Positions 19,523 to 29,532 of a stretch of 61,312 bases of DNA are shown here, one piece after another. This DNA comes from an uncultured Bacteroidales bacterium (GTDB lineage: Bacteria > Bacteroidota > Bacteroidia > Bacteroidales > UBA932). The first letter of the stretch is position 1; every line of letters starts with the position of its first letter. The DNA lies in contig CALUSC010000010.1 in the NCBI GenBank assembly GCA_944323345.1, positions 1 to 61,312 of the forward strand, written 5' to 3'. The position numbers were made by a program, and so were the translations under genes. The notes beneath the pieces are model-generated. The model made no database searches and had not been told where the DNA came from. It saw only the letters and a program-made list of their open reading frames with translations.

Positions 19523-22048
19523 ATGGTTATGAAAACTGTATTTACCAGATTATTTTCCATATTGATGTTTTCCGTAGCGGTCTTTACTGCATGCGAGGAA
19601 ATGGAAGAAAATCCGCAGAAGGCAGAGCCTGCTTTTCCTGCGGAGACATTCTCGGAATTCCTTTATCCGGAGACTGAGGCAAACGCTTCTGCCGAGGATG
19701 AAATCGAATTCGAATATGAAATAGTGTTCACACCGAACTATAACTGGACACTCAGTATTCCTACTCAGGAAGCAGCATCGTATTTCAGACTCCGCAGCGG
19801 CGCGCAGGATGTATTTACGGTCAGGGGCAATGCTTCTGAAGAACCGGTGAGCATTACAATATATTGCCGTGCAGGCGAACGTGATTTCGAAGACCATTCG
19901 GTCGATGTCACATTGACCATGAACGGTCAGGACAAGGTCATCGGTACAGTCACACTCCCTTCCCTGAAAAGGAAATTCGACGTATATCAGGCCAAGACTG
20001 ATGAAAACGGTTTCGTGGCAGCCACGGACGGAGGCGTGTTCAGCTATCAGTACGAGACAGAGGCATTGACTTCTGATAAGCCGGTAAGCCTTATCTGGAA
20101 TGACTTGGAAGCCGTCTATGAAGGCTATGTTATAGTGGATGCCAACTCCGACTGGACTCTGAACCTCGAAAAATCCGACAGCGAAATCACTGTCAGTGAA
20201 ATAAGCGGCCATGTTTCAGGCACGCGGAAAGAAGTGAGGATTACCAGCAGTCTGGTGGCTCAGGAAGACAATACGTTCCAGTTTGTGCTGGAACTCACAG
20301 ACGAGAATGTTTCCGAGGAAGAAAAGACTCATACATACAGTGTGCTTGTGCCGGCTTTCAGTACAGCATTCAATGTTTATCCGGTGGAAGTCGACGGTAA
20401 CGGGGATTATGTAGTCAGCGACGACGAGGCATTCACCATGTCATACGCTTCGGAGCCTGTAGCTGAAGGATCCGACATAAATCTCGAATATGTGACAGAG
20501 AGCGGGCAGTATATTTCTTATATCCTAGTGGATGCGAACTTCGAATACACAGATATCGCAGCTACCATCGATGATGAAGGAAACAAGCCAGACTATCTTG
20601 ACGGTATAGTGCCTGAGTGGCTCGATGTCAAGGAAGTAGGTGCATCCGGCACCAAGAGAGAGTTCCGTATCACCGTATCTGCGGAGAACTATGCCCTCGA
20701 AGGGGATTCCGCTCCGTTGGTATTCTACCTCAGCGAAAATATTCAGTACAGCTACAATATCATACTTCCTGCATCGCAGAATCTGTTCGAAGTAGCGCTT
20801 TCTCATTCAGGTACATCGGAGTTCAATTCCGAAGGCCAGGCGTATAATTCACAGATGGGGCAGTATGTGGAGGACGGTGCCGCCATAGGTGTCACCAGTG
20901 CAGACGGGCTTGTGATATACGAGCTTTCCATGAATGAAACCGGCTTTTATGTCATGGACAAGAACGAGAATTTCGATAATCCTGAAATGGCCCTCACAGA
21001 CTGGATCCATACCGAATGGTCATGGAATGCGGCTGATCTCGGTCTTGTGCAGACCAATAATATAACAGTCACAGTAGACCCTAATACCGGCGAGGCCCGC
21101 CGTGGCATGGTCATCGCCCTGCCGGCAGAAATCAATGCCGAGGCCGTAGCGGCTGCCGCCGGTCAGGGCGGGGATATGAGTCTGGTTCTCTCCCTGGACG
21201 GCAAGACCGTAGCGCCTGAGTACGAGAATTACGTGGTGACGATTATCGAGCAGGCTGCCGACCCTTCTGCGGCAGGTATTGTTATCGATACCGAATACGA
21301 AGCGAACTGGGAGGCTCTTTCCGGCACTATGGAAGCATTGTCCTCTTCGGATCAGTTCTATGGAAAGGCTGATTACGGTTATCAGATTACTTACAGGTGG
21401 AATGAGTGGGCATCTTTCGAAGGTACCACATCATTCGGAGGTGAACTTCTTTTCAACATAAATCTGACATACACCGATTATGATGTTTATTCGGTAGATG
21501 CATCCGGAAATCCGGATATGGTAACTGATAAGGACAATTACTGGATCCGGCTTGTGAAGAGCGAAGGCAAGGCGCATTATATATTGATCGCACCGGAGGA
21601 CATGAATAATATTGTCGGCGGCCAGGCTTATTTCGCCTTGAAGAATGCCGACGGCGAATATGTCGCGATCATCAAGTTCTCTTATGAGATCGATTCGGCC
21701 CTTTCGCTCTCCCTTGTACAGGGGCAGGGCTGTACCCTGACAGAAGTTCCGGAAGCCGACAGGCCGGAGAACGCAGGCTCATCTGCCTGCTGGCTGCTTG
21801 AATATACGGGAAACGCCGAAGGTGCATTGGCCGTGATTTCAGGCCTTCCTTCTGACGTCAGTTATGTTCAGCCTTCTGCCGGATGGCTGTCTGCAGAGTC
21901 CATGGGCGGAGGATCATACAGTGTCGATATCCAGCCCTCACTTGCGGAAGAAGGCGATACGGAAGGATATATCCAGTTCGGAGCAGGTACAGACTCATCC
22001 ATGAGATATGTACTTTACCTGATAGTCAGGATGAATATTACAGAATAG
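19523..22048 (+). CDS. Large Ig-like-repeat surface lipoprotein, unknown
   Basis: 841 residues. ATG at 19523 or 19529 could start it; the lipobox is VFTAC, followed by an acidic stretch (EEMEENP) that fits a Bacteroidetes lipoprotein export signal. Three related modules are visible, each opening with an F-x-V-Y/A strand: FDVYQAKTDENG (about residue 151), FNVYPVEVDGNG (about 282) and FEVALSHSGTSE (about 420). Repeats 1 and 2 share the phrase ILVDAN/VIVDAN and a GTKREFRIT/GTRKEVRIT strand. This gives a rod of tandem Ig-like domains. It probably extends a binding site from the cell surface. I do not recognise the family. Confidence 0.8.
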   Translation: MVMKTVFTRLFSILMFSVAVFTACEEMEENPQKAEPAFPAETFSEFLYPETEANASAEDEIEFEYEIVFTPNYNWTLSIPTQEAASYFRLRSGAQDVFTVRGNASEEPVSITIYCRAGERDFEDHSVDVTLTMNGQDKVIGTVTLPSLKRKFDVYQAKTDENGFVAATDGGVFSYQYETEALTSDKPVSLIWNDLEAVYEGYVIVDANSDWTLNLEKSDSEITVSEISGHVSGTRKEVRITSSLVAQEDNTFQFVLELTDENVSEEEKTHTYSVLVPAFSTAFNVYPVEVDGNGDYVVSDDEAFTMSYASEPVAEGSDINLEYVTESGQYISYILVDANFEYTDIAATIDDEGNKPDYLDGIVPEWLDVKEVGASGTKREFRITVSAENYALEGDSAPLVFYLSENIQYSYNIILPASQNLFEVALSHSGTSEFNSEGQAYNSQMGQYVEDGAAIGVTSADGLVIYELSMNETGFYVMDKNENFDNPEMALTDWIHTEWSWNAADLGLVQTNNITVTVDPNTGEARRGMVIALPAEINAEAVAAAAGQGGDMSLVLSLDGKTVAPEYENYVVTIIEQAADPSAAGIVIDTEYEANWEALSGTMEALSSSDQFYGKADYGYQITYRWNEWASFEGTTSFGGELLFNINLTYTDYDVYSVDASGNPDMVTDKDNYWIRLVKSEGKAHYILIAPEDMNNIVGGQAYFALKNADGEYVAIIKFSYEIDSALSLSLVQGQGCTLTEVPEADRPENAGSSACWLLEYTGNAEGALAVISGLPSDVSYVQPSAGWLSAESMGGGSYSVDIQPSLAEEGDTEGYIQFGAGTDSSMRYVLYLIVRMNITE

Positions 22049-22055
22049 GAAAAGA

Positions 22056-24776
22056 ATGAAGTTATATATGAAACATTTCAATTTACCAGTTTTGACAGGC
22101 GTATTGGCCGCGATAGCGGTCCTGATATCCGGCTGCGTCCGCGAGGAACTGCCAGACAACAGGGATACCGCATACGGCTACGCACAGTTCAAGCTGTACA
22201 AGGCAGCATCGTATGAAAATGCCACGAAGGCCATCGTCGATGAACTGGAACTGCTGTCCGATGCCAGCAAGATCAGGGTCGAACTTCTGTCCGGCGACCA
22301 GTCCATCGTTCAGACGCTGACACTTTCGTCTTCCGATCTCGAATCTGCAGAATTCGGACTGAGAAGCAGCAAGCTCAGGCTGCTGGCCGGCGACTATCAG
22401 GTCGTCTCATATACTCTTTATGACGCTTTCGACAAGGAGCTTTATATCGGGGCGTCTTCAGGCACGCTTACCATTGTTCCCGGAGGTCTTACCATGTTCG
22501 ATCTTACTGCTAACGTAGCGGAACGGGGAAGTGTCAGATTCAGGCTCATCAAAGAGAACATAGATGAAATCAATGCAGGTGCCACCAAGGCCGGTACGCG
22601 TCAGTATACGTTTGACGAGATTACTACCGTATGGCTCACCCTGAGGAATCTCAATAATCCTACGGAGCCGATAGAGCTGGACAGCCTTACCGTGGAATTC
22701 ATCGAGGATTTCTCCGACGAACAGCAGTATGAGGGAGAAGACGGTGTGAAAGGATGGCAGACATCGTACAGCGAGTGCGACAGCCTCATCTATCTGCCTG
22801 CCGGCACGTATAAGGTAATCGAGTACGAAGTCCATGATGTTGACGACAATCTTCTTGAAATCAGGACTCTTTCCGCAGACGAGATAAACGCCGCACCGTC
22901 CTTTGTCATAGAAGACAATAAGACTACAGAAGCTGATGTTCCTGTAACTCTTTATGAATCAGACGAGTATATAAAGGAATATTATTCTCTGAGAGAACTC
23001 TGGTATGCCCTAGACGGTCCTAATTGGTCGTATGAAGGCGAAACCTGGCCGATAGGCACCAACTGGGACTTCGACAAGGACGTGGACCTCTGGTGCGACC
23101 AGCCGGGTGTGCAGGTGCATCCTAACGGACGTATCGCCAGCATCGATTTCAGCGGTTTCGGCATCAGCGGCCGCTGCCCTGAGGAAATTGGGGACTTCAC
23201 TCAGCTCGTACAACTTTATTTCGGAAACCATAACGAGACTAACCAGTACAGGCCGGGCAGCAGCGCCGGTACCGAGACTCTTGCTTATCCGATTTACGGA
23301 TCTGCCGATGAGAAAGCCGAGTGGCGCCAGAAGATGCAGGAACAGTATTCCGCCCAGCTCCACCCGGGCATGCAGATGTCTCCAGTCTGCGCACTTGCCC
23401 TGAGGGAGCACGGAATATCCTCCGCAGCCACTGCCATGTATGACGGAATGACTTCCGACGAGATTTCACGTATGGCTGCAGGCGGTATGGTGCCGTCGGA
23501 TTTCGAACTGCACCGCTATGACATGAACCACGGGAAACTCACCAACGGGCTTACCGGTATCGATGACGCCATAGGGAATCTGACCAGACTTGAGTCTCTC
23601 AGCATAGCCAATTCCCCTATTACGGCAGAAGGCTTCCCGAGTGCGGCTGCCATGGGCAGGCTTGTTTCCGTCACTGACTTCGAAATCTATAACTGTCCTA
23701 ATCTTGAAAGTCTTCCGGAAGGCGCAGCCGCCATGCCGGCATTGATCACCGTGAACATATCCAACAATGAATTCAAGGCAGACGCTGCAAATGCGGCATT
23801 GCTGGCATTGGCTGAAGGCAACTCACGGAATACTATCCAGATATTGTATTTCCTGCAGAACGGATTGACCAAGCTGCCGCAGGAAGTCGGAAATATGGCG
23901 AATGTCGGCATGCTCGACGTTTCCCAGAACAACATTACCGGCGCCCTGCCTGTACTCGGAGATGACTTCACTCCGGAAGAACTGAATTTCGACTACAACA
24001 AGATCACTTCAGTCCCTGACGGATTCTGCTCTCTCGATGCCCTGGACAGTTTCTCCATAAATTACAACGAACTGGAGGAATTCCCTAACATATTTTCTTC
24101 GGATATAGACATCATCATGTCTACGATAAGTGCTGCGCACAACAACATAAAGAAACTTCCGGACGAGGGCGTTTTCAATGGTCTGCGTGCAGTCACTCTG
24201 ACACTTTCAGGAAACCCGATAGAGAAATTCCCAGGAGAACTCGCGGCTACAGATTCATACGTGGAGCAGCTTGTCATGCAGCAGTGCGGCATGAAAGAAT
24301 TCCCGAAGGGATGTCTGGACGGCAAATATACGAGCAACATCACTACTCTCGACCTGCAGTTCAACAACCTGACAGATCTTCCGGAAGATTTCAACGCCAA
24401 AGCGATGCCGTATCTTTATGGTATCGACCTGTCGAGCAATGCTTTCGTAGATTTCCCTCTTGAACCGCTGAACATATTGAGACTGACGGCTTTTGCCATC
24501 AGGGGACAGCGCAACGCCGCAGGCGAAAGGTCGATGAGGGATTGGCCGGAAGGCCTCTACACCCATACCGGTCTGAGAGGGTTCTATATCGGCTCGAACG
24601 ACCTTAGGGTGATCAACGACGATATATCGAGCATGATTTTCTATCTGGATATAAGCGACAATCCGAATATAATATTCGATGCCTCGGATATTTGCGCATA
24701 CTGGGAAGCAGGAGCGTATATCCTCTACTATGACAAGACGCAGAACATTGTGAACTGTGATTCTATGCTGGAATAG
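22056..24776 (+). CDS. Leucine-rich-repeat surface lipoprotein (DUF4458-like N-terminus)
   Basis: 906 residues. The lipobox LISGC is followed by REELPDN. The N-terminal part (about 30-300) is a pair of beta-sandwich modules, including the phrases GDYQVVSYTLYDAFDKELY and AGTYKVIEYEVHDVDDN. It resembles the DUF4458-type domains found before LRRs in Bacteroidetes, an assignment from memory. From about residue 310 the LRR cap YSLRELWYALDGPNW begins, then about 18 irregular LRRs (LESLSIANSPIT, NVGMLDVSQNNITG, TLDLQFNNLTDLPE). LRR arrays form protein-binding surfaces. It starts 7 bases after the previous gene. Confidence 0.8.
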   Translation: MKLYMKHFNLPVLTGVLAAIAVLISGCVREELPDNRDTAYGYAQFKLYKAASYENATKAIVDELELLSDASKIRVELLSGDQSIVQTLTLSSSDLESAEFGLRSSKLRLLAGDYQVVSYTLYDAFDKELYIGASSGTLTIVPGGLTMFDLTANVAERGSVRFRLIKENIDEINAGATKAGTRQYTFDEITTVWLTLRNLNNPTEPIELDSLTVEFIEDFSDEQQYEGEDGVKGWQTSYSECDSLIYLPAGTYKVIEYEVHDVDDNLLEIRTLSADEINAAPSFVIEDNKTTEADVPVTLYESDEYIKEYYSLRELWYALDGPNWSYEGETWPIGTNWDFDKDVDLWCDQPGVQVHPNGRIASIDFSGFGISGRCPEEIGDFTQLVQLYFGNHNETNQYRPGSSAGTETLAYPIYGSADEKAEWRQKMQEQYSAQLHPGMQMSPVCALALREHGISSAATAMYDGMTSDEISRMAAGGMVPSDFELHRYDMNHGKLTNGLTGIDDAIGNLTRLESLSIANSPITAEGFPSAAAMGRLVSVTDFEIYNCPNLESLPEGAAAMPALITVNISNNEFKADAANAALLALAEGNSRNTIQILYFLQNGLTKLPQEVGNMANVGMLDVSQNNITGALPVLGDDFTPEELNFDYNKITSVPDGFCSLDALDSFSINYNELEEFPNIFSSDIDIIMSTISAAHNNIKKLPDEGVFNGLRAVTLTLSGNPIEKFPGELAATDSYVEQLVMQQCGMKEFPKGCLDGKYTSNITTLDLQFNNLTDLPEDFNAKAMPYLYGIDLSSNAFVDFPLEPLNILRLTAFAIRGQRNAAGERSMRDWPEGLYTHTGLRGFYIGSNDLRVINDDISSMIFYLDISDNPNIIFDASDICAYWEAGAYILYYDKTQNIVNCDSMLE

Positions 24777-24807
24777 TTGAACATAGGAAACGACAAAATA
24801 CTGAATT

Positions 24808-26619
24808 ATGAACATATACACCAAAATAGCAGTTTTAGGCGCCGCAGCGGCCGCAGTCATTGCCTGCCAGCCGAAAGAGCAGATAGAATTTGCCCTGGAC
24901 AGCGACAGCATCACGATGGGTGCGGAAGGCGGTACGCAGATGATAAACGTTTCTGCTTCGGGAGCATGGGTGGCCAGTGCGGATGTTCCGTGGATTACCA
25001 TTTCCCCTGCCAACGGAAACGGCTCGCAGGAATGCCGGATCATAGTGGATTCGACTGTCTATTACATAGCGGACCAGGCTTCACGTCAGGGTACGGTGAC
25101 TATTTCCGAGACCGGCTCCGAGAATTATGACAGCCGTGACATTACAGTGACTCAGAGCGGTTACGGATATTCCATAACACTCGACGATGCTGATGTCAGC
25201 ATTCCGGAATACGAGGTCCTGTCAGACCGCTGGTTCGACGTGACAGTGAAATCGAACGTCAGGTTCAACCTGAATTTCAAGGATGACCAGAACCAGACTA
25301 TAGACTGGATAGAACCATATGAGGACAATCCGGAGCTGGACCTGAACAAAGGTGCGCGTCCGCGCAATGTTACCCTGCGTTTCGACTGGAAAATCAACCA
25401 GCAGGACAGCGACAGAATCGCCAAGATCGAGTTTGTGCCTGTAGATGAGAACGGCAGCCCTATCACTTATGTAGCTTCCAATTTCTCACGCATAGACACG
25501 GTGAAGGTGACACAGACTTCTGCTGAGCCGATAGTGGAAAACACCCGTCAGGGAGACTCCACTTCACTGGTAGCGATATCCAGGGCCCTGAACCTCTGGT
25601 CAGGCGGATGGGACACTTCACAGCAGATGGAAAGATGGAGCAGCGTGGTTCTGTGGGAGAATACCGGGGATCCGAACAAGGACGGCCGTGTACGCTATGT
25701 CCGCTTCTTCATGTTCAACACAGAGGACGGTCTTCCGTACCAGGTTCGATACCTTACTGCCGCAGAAGAGATTGTGTTCTTCTCGAATGAGAACAATACC
25801 ATGAGGAAAGGAATTGTACTCGGAGAGGATATCTGCCAGCTGCACCAGCTCAAGAGGCTGACCATATCAGCTTACGGTCTCGACGACGATTCCATATCCG
25901 AAAGTTTCTACACGAGCTTCCCTGATCTGGAGTACCTGAATCTGTCGAGCAACAACTTCACATCGATTCCGGAAGGAATAAACGTCACTAATTTCCCTAA
26001 GCTGAGAGTTTTCCTGATGAACAACAACCAGAGGTCTCTGGTATATGACACGCAGAATGCCACAGCATCTGATGACGATCAGTTCGCTGACAAGTATGCC
26101 GGACTGTTCCGTGAAAACTTCAATGCCGACAATGCCGCTGCAGGAGGCGGTTTCCCGCTCAGGTTCCTCAGATGGGAGAATCTGGATACTCTGCAGCTGT
26201 CACTGAATTATTTGCAGGGCAGTCTCCCTTCAGATGAATATCTGCTGGCTAACGGATTCGACAAGTGGACCGCGACTGATGTAGTCACAGATGCAGAAGG
26301 GGAAGTGGTCCTGAATATGGCCGACTCTCTGAAAAACGGGAATCCGACATATTTCGAGACTCATGATATCCCGAAAGTGTTGCCGAGAATCCACAGACTG
26401 ACCATCAACCTGAACCGCTTTACCGGATCGCTGCCGAACTGGCTCCTTTATCATCCGAATCTGGACAGGTGGGATCCGTACACCCTGGTATTTCCCCAGG
26501 AGGGAAGGGACAGGAAAGGCAATACGGCAGGTTTCCAGGGTGTTCCTTCGAATCTGAACTACTATTATGACATATATGCCAACAAGGAATACAATCCTGA
26601 GAACAGTCCATCAGAATAG
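24808..26619 (+). CDS. BACON-domain and leucine-rich-repeat surface lipoprotein
   Basis: 603 residues. The lipobox AVIAC is followed by QPKEQ. A BACON domain occupies about residues 30-118 (GGTQMINVSASGAWVASADV, VPWITISPANGNGS, RQGTVTISETGSE ... VTQSG), a module usually seen in surface-exposed binding proteins. A second beta domain lies at about 125-235. LRRs follow from about 340 (LKRLTISAYGLDDDS, LEYLNLSSNNFTSIPEG, LDTLQLSLNYLQGSLP, HRLTINLNRFTGSLPNW). It is the second LRR lipoprotein in a row, which points to a proteinaceous ligand for the locus. Confidence 0.82.
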   Translation: MNIYTKIAVLGAAAAAVIACQPKEQIEFALDSDSITMGAEGGTQMINVSASGAWVASADVPWITISPANGNGSQECRIIVDSTVYYIADQASRQGTVTISETGSENYDSRDITVTQSGYGYSITLDDADVSIPEYEVLSDRWFDVTVKSNVRFNLNFKDDQNQTIDWIEPYEDNPELDLNKGARPRNVTLRFDWKINQQDSDRIAKIEFVPVDENGSPITYVASNFSRIDTVKVTQTSAEPIVENTRQGDSTSLVAISRALNLWSGGWDTSQQMERWSSVVLWENTGDPNKDGRVRYVRFFMFNTEDGLPYQVRYLTAAEEIVFFSNENNTMRKGIVLGEDICQLHQLKRLTISAYGLDDDSISESFYTSFPDLEYLNLSSNNFTSIPEGINVTNFPKLRVFLMNNNQRSLVYDTQNATASDDDQFADKYAGLFRENFNADNAAAGGGFPLRFLRWENLDTLQLSLNYLQGSLPSDEYLLANGFDKWTATDVVTDAEGEVVLNMADSLKNGNPTYFETHDIPKVLPRIHRLTINLNRFTGSLPNWLLYHPNLDRWDPYTLVFPQEGRDRKGNTAGFQGVPSNLNYYYDIYANKEYNPENSPSE

Positions 26620-26631
26620 GAGACAATAGAG

Positions 26632-28731
26632 ATGAAAATGAAATATATAAAGATACTTTTTGCCGCTGCCGCAGTGCTGGCGCTCGCTTCCTGTGCAAAG
26701 GAAGTCCTGTCTGACAGTCCGGTTACCGTTCCTCAGGAAGAAAAGACCAGACTGGACGGGGAAGTCGTGCTCAAGTTCGACGATTCGCTGTCCGATCTTC
26801 TGGACAAGATAAATCTGGACGGGACGCCTTCCACACGTTCAGGGGTGACGACCGTAGATGAGATTCTCGATATTATCGGAGGATACAAGCTGGAAAGGGT
26901 CTTTCCTGTGAATCCGGCCACTGAAGATATGTCCAGGAAATCCGGTCTCCATCTTTGGTATGTAGTGTATTTCGATGAAAGCCAGGACGTGGACGAAGTC
27001 GTGAAAAAGCTTTCAGCTCTGGGCGAAGTCCAGACGGCTTCTCCAGTAAGGACTATCAAGAAGGCCTATGACGGAAACGTAATCCCTTATCATCCGTCAG
27101 CCAAAGCCATGACGAAGGCTGAAGGCGATGCTCTGTTCAATGACCCTGAACTGTCAAAGCAGTGGGGTCTCGTGAACGAGGGTGCATCGGAACATAAAGT
27201 GAATCCTGTCTTTGCCGGTTCTCATCCGGACTATCCGGATTATCCTTACGACAAGGAGGCTTCGGCAAAGTTCGTTGCGGGCGATGATATAAACTGCCGT
27301 GAGGCGTGGACCATGAGCAAGGGCGACCCTTCCATCATCGTGGCTGTGCTCGATGAGGGTATTTTCCTCGAACATCCTGACCTGGCGGCAAACATCTGGA
27401 CCAATGAAGACGAGATTTACGGCTCTCTCGAAGACAACGACGGGAACGGCTATCCCGGCGACAAGCACGGATACGACTTCATGAATAACAGAGGCGTCAT
27501 TACATGGGATTCTTATGGAGATACCGGTCACGGATCACATGTATCCGGTGTCATAGCGGCCGTGAACAACAACGGCGTCGGCATTTCATCCATTGCCGGA
27601 GGCGATGTCGCATTGAATATGCCTGGAGTGAAGCTTATGTCATGTCAGGTATTCTCCGGAAATCAGGCTTCCAACACTGTCAGTCTTGCACGTGCCATTA
27701 AATATGCAGCAGACAACGGTGCAGTCGTTCTTCAGTGCAGCTTCGGCTATACTTCCGGCGCGGCGAACCCTTATGTTTACGGCTCGTCAGGCGGATACAA
27801 GACTGAAGAGGAATGGGAGACATACTGCCCTCTCGAAAAATCGGCTCTGGACTATTTCATTCATAACGCCGGCTCTGACAACGGCCCTATCAAGGGCGGT
27901 ATTCCTGTCTTTGCCTCCGGCAATGAATATGCTCCTCAGGCCGGTTTCCCGGGAGCTGCTGAAGGCTGTGTTTCAGTAGCTGCGGTAGCTGCAGACTTCA
28001 CTCCGTCGACGTTTACCAACTATGGAGAAGGCATAAGCGTGGCCGCTCCGGGCGGTGACCAGGACTATTATTTCGACTTTCTGGAAGACAACGGAGACAG
28101 GGGAGCGGCCGGCTGCATCCTGTCCACACTTCCGTATCATGTGAGCGACAATACGGGCTACGGATACATGGAAGGGACTTCCATGGCCTGCCCTCATGTG
28201 TCAGGTGTCGTGGCTCTCGGACTTTCGTATGCCGCACAGATGCACAGGCATTTCACTGCGGAAGAATTCAGGGAACTCCTGTTCGATACCAGCAAGAATA
28301 TCGACGAGAGCATGTACGGAAACAAATTCTACTACCAGTGGCAGAGTGATGCTTCCGGACTTATTCATCCGGACCGCCTCAATCTGGGTTCATACCGTGG
28401 CAAGATGGGTGCGGGTGTCATAGATGCCGGAGCTCTTCTTTCTGCCATAGCCGGTGGAGCCGGAGTACCGATGGAGTTTCCTAACATTTACGTGAAAGAA
28501 GGTTCTTCCGTAACTGTGAATCCGTCTGCATATCTCGACGGAGAATCATTTACGATAGCAATAGACGATACATCCGTGGCAAGCGTGGCTGCGGGAACTG
28601 CTGCCGGAACATATACCATCTCAGGTCTCAAGAGCGGTTCTACTACGGCTACGATTACTCCTGCCGGCGGTGCTGCGCAGACTTTTGTCATCACTGTTCG
28701 TACGAGCGGGAACGGCTCAGGCTGGCTTTAA
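26632..28731 (+). CDS. Surface-anchored subtilisin-like serine protease (S8 family)
   Basis: 699 residues. The lipobox LALASC anchors it to the outer membrane. An N-terminal propeptide-like segment (about 40-150) includes YVVYFDESQDVDEVVKKL, an I9-inhibitor-like strand-helix. The catalytic domain has all residues: Asp241 (AVLDEGI), His300 (GHGSHVSGV), oxyanion Asn431 (FASGNE) and Ser517 (EGTSMACPHVSG). The C-terminal 90 residues form a Big_2-like Ig domain (FTIAIDDTSVASVAAGTA). As the only enzyme in the operon, it likely cleaves surface-captured proteins for import by SusCD. The gene's stop overlaps the next start (TAATG), so the two are translationally coupled. Confidence 0.93.
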   Translation: MKMKYIKILFAAAAVLALASCAKEVLSDSPVTVPQEEKTRLDGEVVLKFDDSLSDLLDKINLDGTPSTRSGVTTVDEILDIIGGYKLERVFPVNPATEDMSRKSGLHLWYVVYFDESQDVDEVVKKLSALGEVQTASPVRTIKKAYDGNVIPYHPSAKAMTKAEGDALFNDPELSKQWGLVNEGASEHKVNPVFAGSHPDYPDYPYDKEASAKFVAGDDINCREAWTMSKGDPSIIVAVLDEGIFLEHPDLAANIWTNEDEIYGSLEDNDGNGYPGDKHGYDFMNNRGVITWDSYGDTGHGSHVSGVIAAVNNNGVGISSIAGGDVALNMPGVKLMSCQVFSGNQASNTVSLARAIKYAADNGAVVLQCSFGYTSGAANPYVYGSSGGYKTEEEWETYCPLEKSALDYFIHNAGSDNGPIKGGIPVFASGNEYAPQAGFPGAAEGCVSVAAVAADFTPSTFTNYGEGISVAAPGGDQDYYFDFLEDNGDRGAAGCILSTLPYHVSDNTGYGYMEGTSMACPHVSGVVALGLSYAAQMHRHFTAEEFRELLFDTSKNIDESMYGNKFYYQWQSDASGLIHPDRLNLGSYRGKMGAGVIDAGALLSAIAGGAGVPMEFPNIYVKEGSSVTVNPSAYLDGESFTIAIDDTSVASVAAGTAAGTYTISGLKSGSTTATITPAGGAAQTFVITVRTSGNGSGWL

Positions 28732-29507
28732 TGTTCTGCCGTTCCGCCATATATGCCGTGCTGTCGCTGGTTTCAGCGGTGTCCCTTTCCGCCCAGTCGG
28801 AAAGGGAACGTCTGATAGACAGCCTGTCCCGTCCGGAAATTTCCGCGACAGGCGCCATGCTGAAATTCGATGTCACGGTCATGGATGCGGGGACGTTGGA
28901 CGAGGAAAGTTCTCCTGAAGAATACGAGTTCCGCTGGACGAATGTCGGGGAGACCCCTGTAACGGTGACCAATGTTACCACGACATGCGGATGTGCGGTC
29001 CCTTCTTTCGAAAAAGGACCGGTACAGCCGGGGGAAAAGAGTTCTTTGAAAATAACGTATCACCCGAAAGGGCATCCCGGTAAATTCGACAGATGTATAT
29101 TCGTCTATACCGATATTTCCGGGAGCTTGCCTGCAGCCGTGCTGCGGCTTGCCGGAAACGTGATTCCTTCATCAAGGCCGGTATGGGCCTTCCCTTATCA
29201 GATGGGAAATCTGTATCTGAAGCAGAAAGAAGTGAAATTTTCAGGAGAAGCCAGGGCTGTGGAACGGATATTCTGCCTGAATGCAGGTGAAAAACCTTTG
29301 AAAATAGGGGCCGAGACAGCTCTCCTGCCTCCATATCTGAAGTTCAGATGCGAACCGGAGACTATTCAGCCGGGAGAATATGCGGATCTGGTGATTTCAT
29401 TCGATCCTGATGCATCTGCCATGAGACTGCTGAAAGCGGTCCCGGTGATATTGACGGGAATCGACCTTCCTCCGTCCCGGCGGACTGTAACTGTGGTATT
29501 TGAATGA
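28731..29507 (+). CDS. Exported DUF1573 protein
   Basis: 258 residues. A signal peptide of about 22 residues ends SLSAQ and has no lipobox cysteine, so the protein is periplasmic or released. Two ASH/DUF1573-type beta domains are seen: FRWTNVGETPVTVTNVTTTCGC with VQPGEKSSLKITYHPKGHPG (about 62-130), and a second one from about residue 165 (FCLNAGEKPLKIG). DUF1573 proteins are abundant in Bacteroidetes but have no settled function. The start ATG shares its A with the protease stop codon. Confidence 0.85.
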   Translation: MFCRSAIYAVLSLVSAVSLSAQSERERLIDSLSRPEISATGAMLKFDVTVMDAGTLDEESSPEEYEFRWTNVGETPVTVTNVTTTCGCAVPSFEKGPVQPGEKSSLKITYHPKGHPGKFDRCIFVYTDISGSLPAAVLRLAGNVIPSSRPVWAFPYQMGNLYLKQKEVKFSGEARAVERIFCLNAGEKPLKIGAETALLPPYLKFRCEPETIQPGEYADLVISFDPDASAMRLLKAVPVILTGIDLPPSRRTVTVVFE

Positions 29508-29532
29508 CGAGAAAATTGAAAATAATGATATA

